Assembly (NCBI GenBank): GCA_035640715.1
Contig: DASQVO010000002.1
Location: forward strand, 1 to 14,188
DNA: 14,188 bases
DNA from: DASQVO01 sp035640715
GTDB taxonomy: Bacteria > Actinomycetota > Actinomycetes > Streptosporangiales > Streptosporangiaceae
Reading direction: 5' to 3'
Below the pieces are notes generated by a model that searched no databases, had not been told where the DNA came from, and worked only from the letters and a program-made list of their open reading frames with translations. The position numbers and the translations under genes are program-made. Below are positions 13,289 through 14,188 of this stretch, one piece after another (position 1 is the stretch's first letter; each line of letters opens with the position of its first letter).

Positions 13289-13987
13289 ATGGCTACCCGC
13301 ATAAGCGAGCGGAGCGACCCGAAGACCGCCCCGCGCCCCGCCAGCGGGAGGGCCGTGCGCAGGGAAGCACCGGGGAAGCGGCGGCCGGGCCCCGAGCGCT
13401 GGAGCGCCGAACGCGAGAACGGCGAGCGCGGTGAGTGGCCGCCAGCACGCTCCGACGGCCCGCCGCGCTCCGATAGTTCAGGGCGCGGCGGTAAAGCCCT
13501 GCGCCAGGCGCCTCCGGCGCGCCCGCGGCCCGCTTCCGCACGATCAGGCGCCCCGCCACGGACTGTCACGCCGTCGCGGTCAGGCACCCAGTCGCGGTCA
13601 AGCGCCCTGTCCCGGGCGCCGGGCGGGCCGCCCGCTCGCCTCGGCCGCCGCGCGGGCGTGCAGCGTATGCCGTTCATCCTGCTGATCATCGGGCTGCTCG
13701 GCGGCGCGCTCGTGTGCCTGCTGATCATCAGTACGACACTCGCCGCCGGGTCGTACCGCATCACCAGCCTGCAGCAGGCAGACCAGGCCCTGGCCAAGCA
13801 GCAGCAGATGCTCCAGCAGCAGGTCGCCGCGGAGCAGGCGCCGGGCGTACTCGCCCAGCGCGCCGAGCAGCTCGGCATGCGGCCGGTCAGTGAATTGCGG
13901 TTCCTCAATGTGAAGACTGGGCGGATATCCAGCGACGCGCCGACGGGGGCAGCTGCGGCAATCCAGGTACCCGGCTACACTCCGTGA
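13289..13987 (+). CDS. ftsL: FtsL-like cell division protein
   Basis: A bitopic membrane protein of 232 residues. Residues 1-125 are disordered, rich in Arg, Ser, Pro and Gly and strongly basic; one membrane helix follows (about 128-155, FILLIIGLLGGALVCLLIIS); then a short extracytoplasmic coiled coil (about 158-190, LQQADQALAKQQQMLQQQ) and the LAQRAEQLGMRPVSELRFL segment typical of FtsL. FtsL recruits and activates FtsW-FtsI together with the FtsB homologue. Identity rests on topology and position between rsmH and the ftsI-like gene, since sequence conservation is low; the N-terminal tail is longer than in E. coli FtsL. The start ATG 13289 has a G-rich site (AGGGGGCGG) upstream. Its TGA overlaps the next gene's GTG in a GTGA. 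Confidence 0.88.
   Translation: MATRISERSDPKTAPRPASGRAVRREAPGKRRPGPERWSAERENGERGEWPPARSDGPPRSDSSGRGGKALRQAPPARPRPASARSGAPPRTVTPSRSGTQSRSSALSRAPGGPPARLGRRAGVQRMPFILLIIGLLGGALVCLLIISTTLAAGSYRITSLQQADQALAKQQQMLQQQVAAEQAPGVLAQRAEQLGMRPVSELRFLNVKTGRISSDAPTGAAAAIQVPGYTP
13571..13606 (+). repeat. Imperfect 18-bp tandem repeat in ftsL
   Basis: Two adjacent 18-bp units (13571-13588, 13589-13606) share the core GTCGCGGTCA and encode PSRSGT and QSRSSA in the disordered cytoplasmic tail of the FtsL-like protein. Confidence 0.6.
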
Positions 13988-14188
13988 CGATGCGCGGCGA
14001 GGGACGTGAGCCACGCGGCGGGGGACGCGAGCCGCGCGGCGGGCCAGGCGGCCGCCCGGCCGGGCCGGCGCAAGGACGGCCGGGCTCGATGCGCGGGATG
14101 CGACGGCCCGGTGATGACCGGCGCGCCCGGCCGGGTGACCGGGGTGCCCGGGGCATGCCGGGCGGCAGCCGCCTGCCCGGCGGAGATC
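13984..14188 (+). CDS. ftsI: Peptidoglycan transpeptidase FtsI/PBP, N-terminal fragment (runs off window)
   Basis: An open frame of 68 codons begins at GTG 13984 (or ATG 13990) and runs off the right edge. The visible part is only a low-complexity Arg/Gly/Pro-rich cytoplasmic tail with a GREPRGG repeat; the membrane anchor and transpeptidase domain lie beyond the window. The call as ftsI (division-specific penicillin-binding protein, class B) rests on position after rsmH-ftsL, on the 4-nt GTGA overlap with ftsL, and on the fact that actinobacterial FtsI proteins often begin with such a basic tail. No diagnostic PBP motif is visible, so the identity is inferred from context. Confidence 0.7.
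   Translation, partial: MTMRGEGREPRGGGREPRGGPGGRPAGPAQGRPGSMRGMRRPGDDRRARPGDRGARGMPGGSRLPGGD
14002..14043 (+). repeat. 21-bp tandem duplication at the start of the ftsI-like gene
   Basis: Two 21-bp units (14002-14022, 14023-14043) differ at two positions, both silent, and encode GREPRGG twice. It is in frame near codon 7 of the gene. Confidence 0.85.

Overview
The window is chromosomal DNA from a high-GC actinomycete. The evidence is the strong G/C bias at third codon positions, frequent GTG starts, and typical actinobacterial versions of EF-P, NusB, MraZ, RsmH, MoxR and DUF3040 proteins. A Streptosporangiales-like or related lineage is plausible but cannot be fixed from sequence reading alone. 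No phage, transposon, CRISPR array, tRNA or rRNA was seen.

Layout: (1) 1-2542, + strand: a small ribbon-helix-helix (antitoxin-like) gene with no toxin, then an M24 Xaa-Pro peptidase, elongation factor P and NusB. This is the end of the common aro-pepP-efp-nusB neighbourhood, but without the aro and pyr genes that usually flank it. (2) 2549-3205, - strand: a multi-pass membrane protein convergent with nusB. (3) 3427-6298, + strand: a CmoM/SmtA-like SAM methyltransferase, DNA polymerase IV (dinB) and a DUF3040 membrane protein. (4) 6361-11248, - strand: a tightly overlapping operon of MoxR AAA+ ATPase, DUF58 protein and TgpA-like transmembrane transglutaminase. (5) 11588-14188, + strand: the start of the division and cell-wall (dcw) cluster, with a promoter carrying four MraZ boxes, then mraZ, rsmH, an ftsL-like gene and the 5' end of a probable ftsI/PBP gene that runs off the window.

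How it works together: the right half is an envelope and division locus. MraZ should repress its own promoter through four GTGG(A/G)G boxes at an exact 10-bp period, and so set expression of rsmH, ftsL and ftsI. The divergent MoxR-DUF58-transglutaminase cassette is a conserved actinobacterial neighbour whose biochemical role is not established. The left half is a translation and transcription housekeeping block (EF-P, NusB).

The most unusual features are: short in-frame tandem repeats (15, 18 and 21 bp units) in the tails of five otherwise conserved proteins; three genes whose start codons sit 5-7 nt after a TAnnnT -10 element, suggesting leaderless mRNAs; an antitoxin-like gene whose partner is gone; and a structured mraZ-rsmH spacer rich in GGTGCC/GGCACC. 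I did not find a clearly new multi-gene system. The best candidates for unexplained biology are the MoxR-DUF58-transglutaminase cassette and the CmoM-like methyltransferase.
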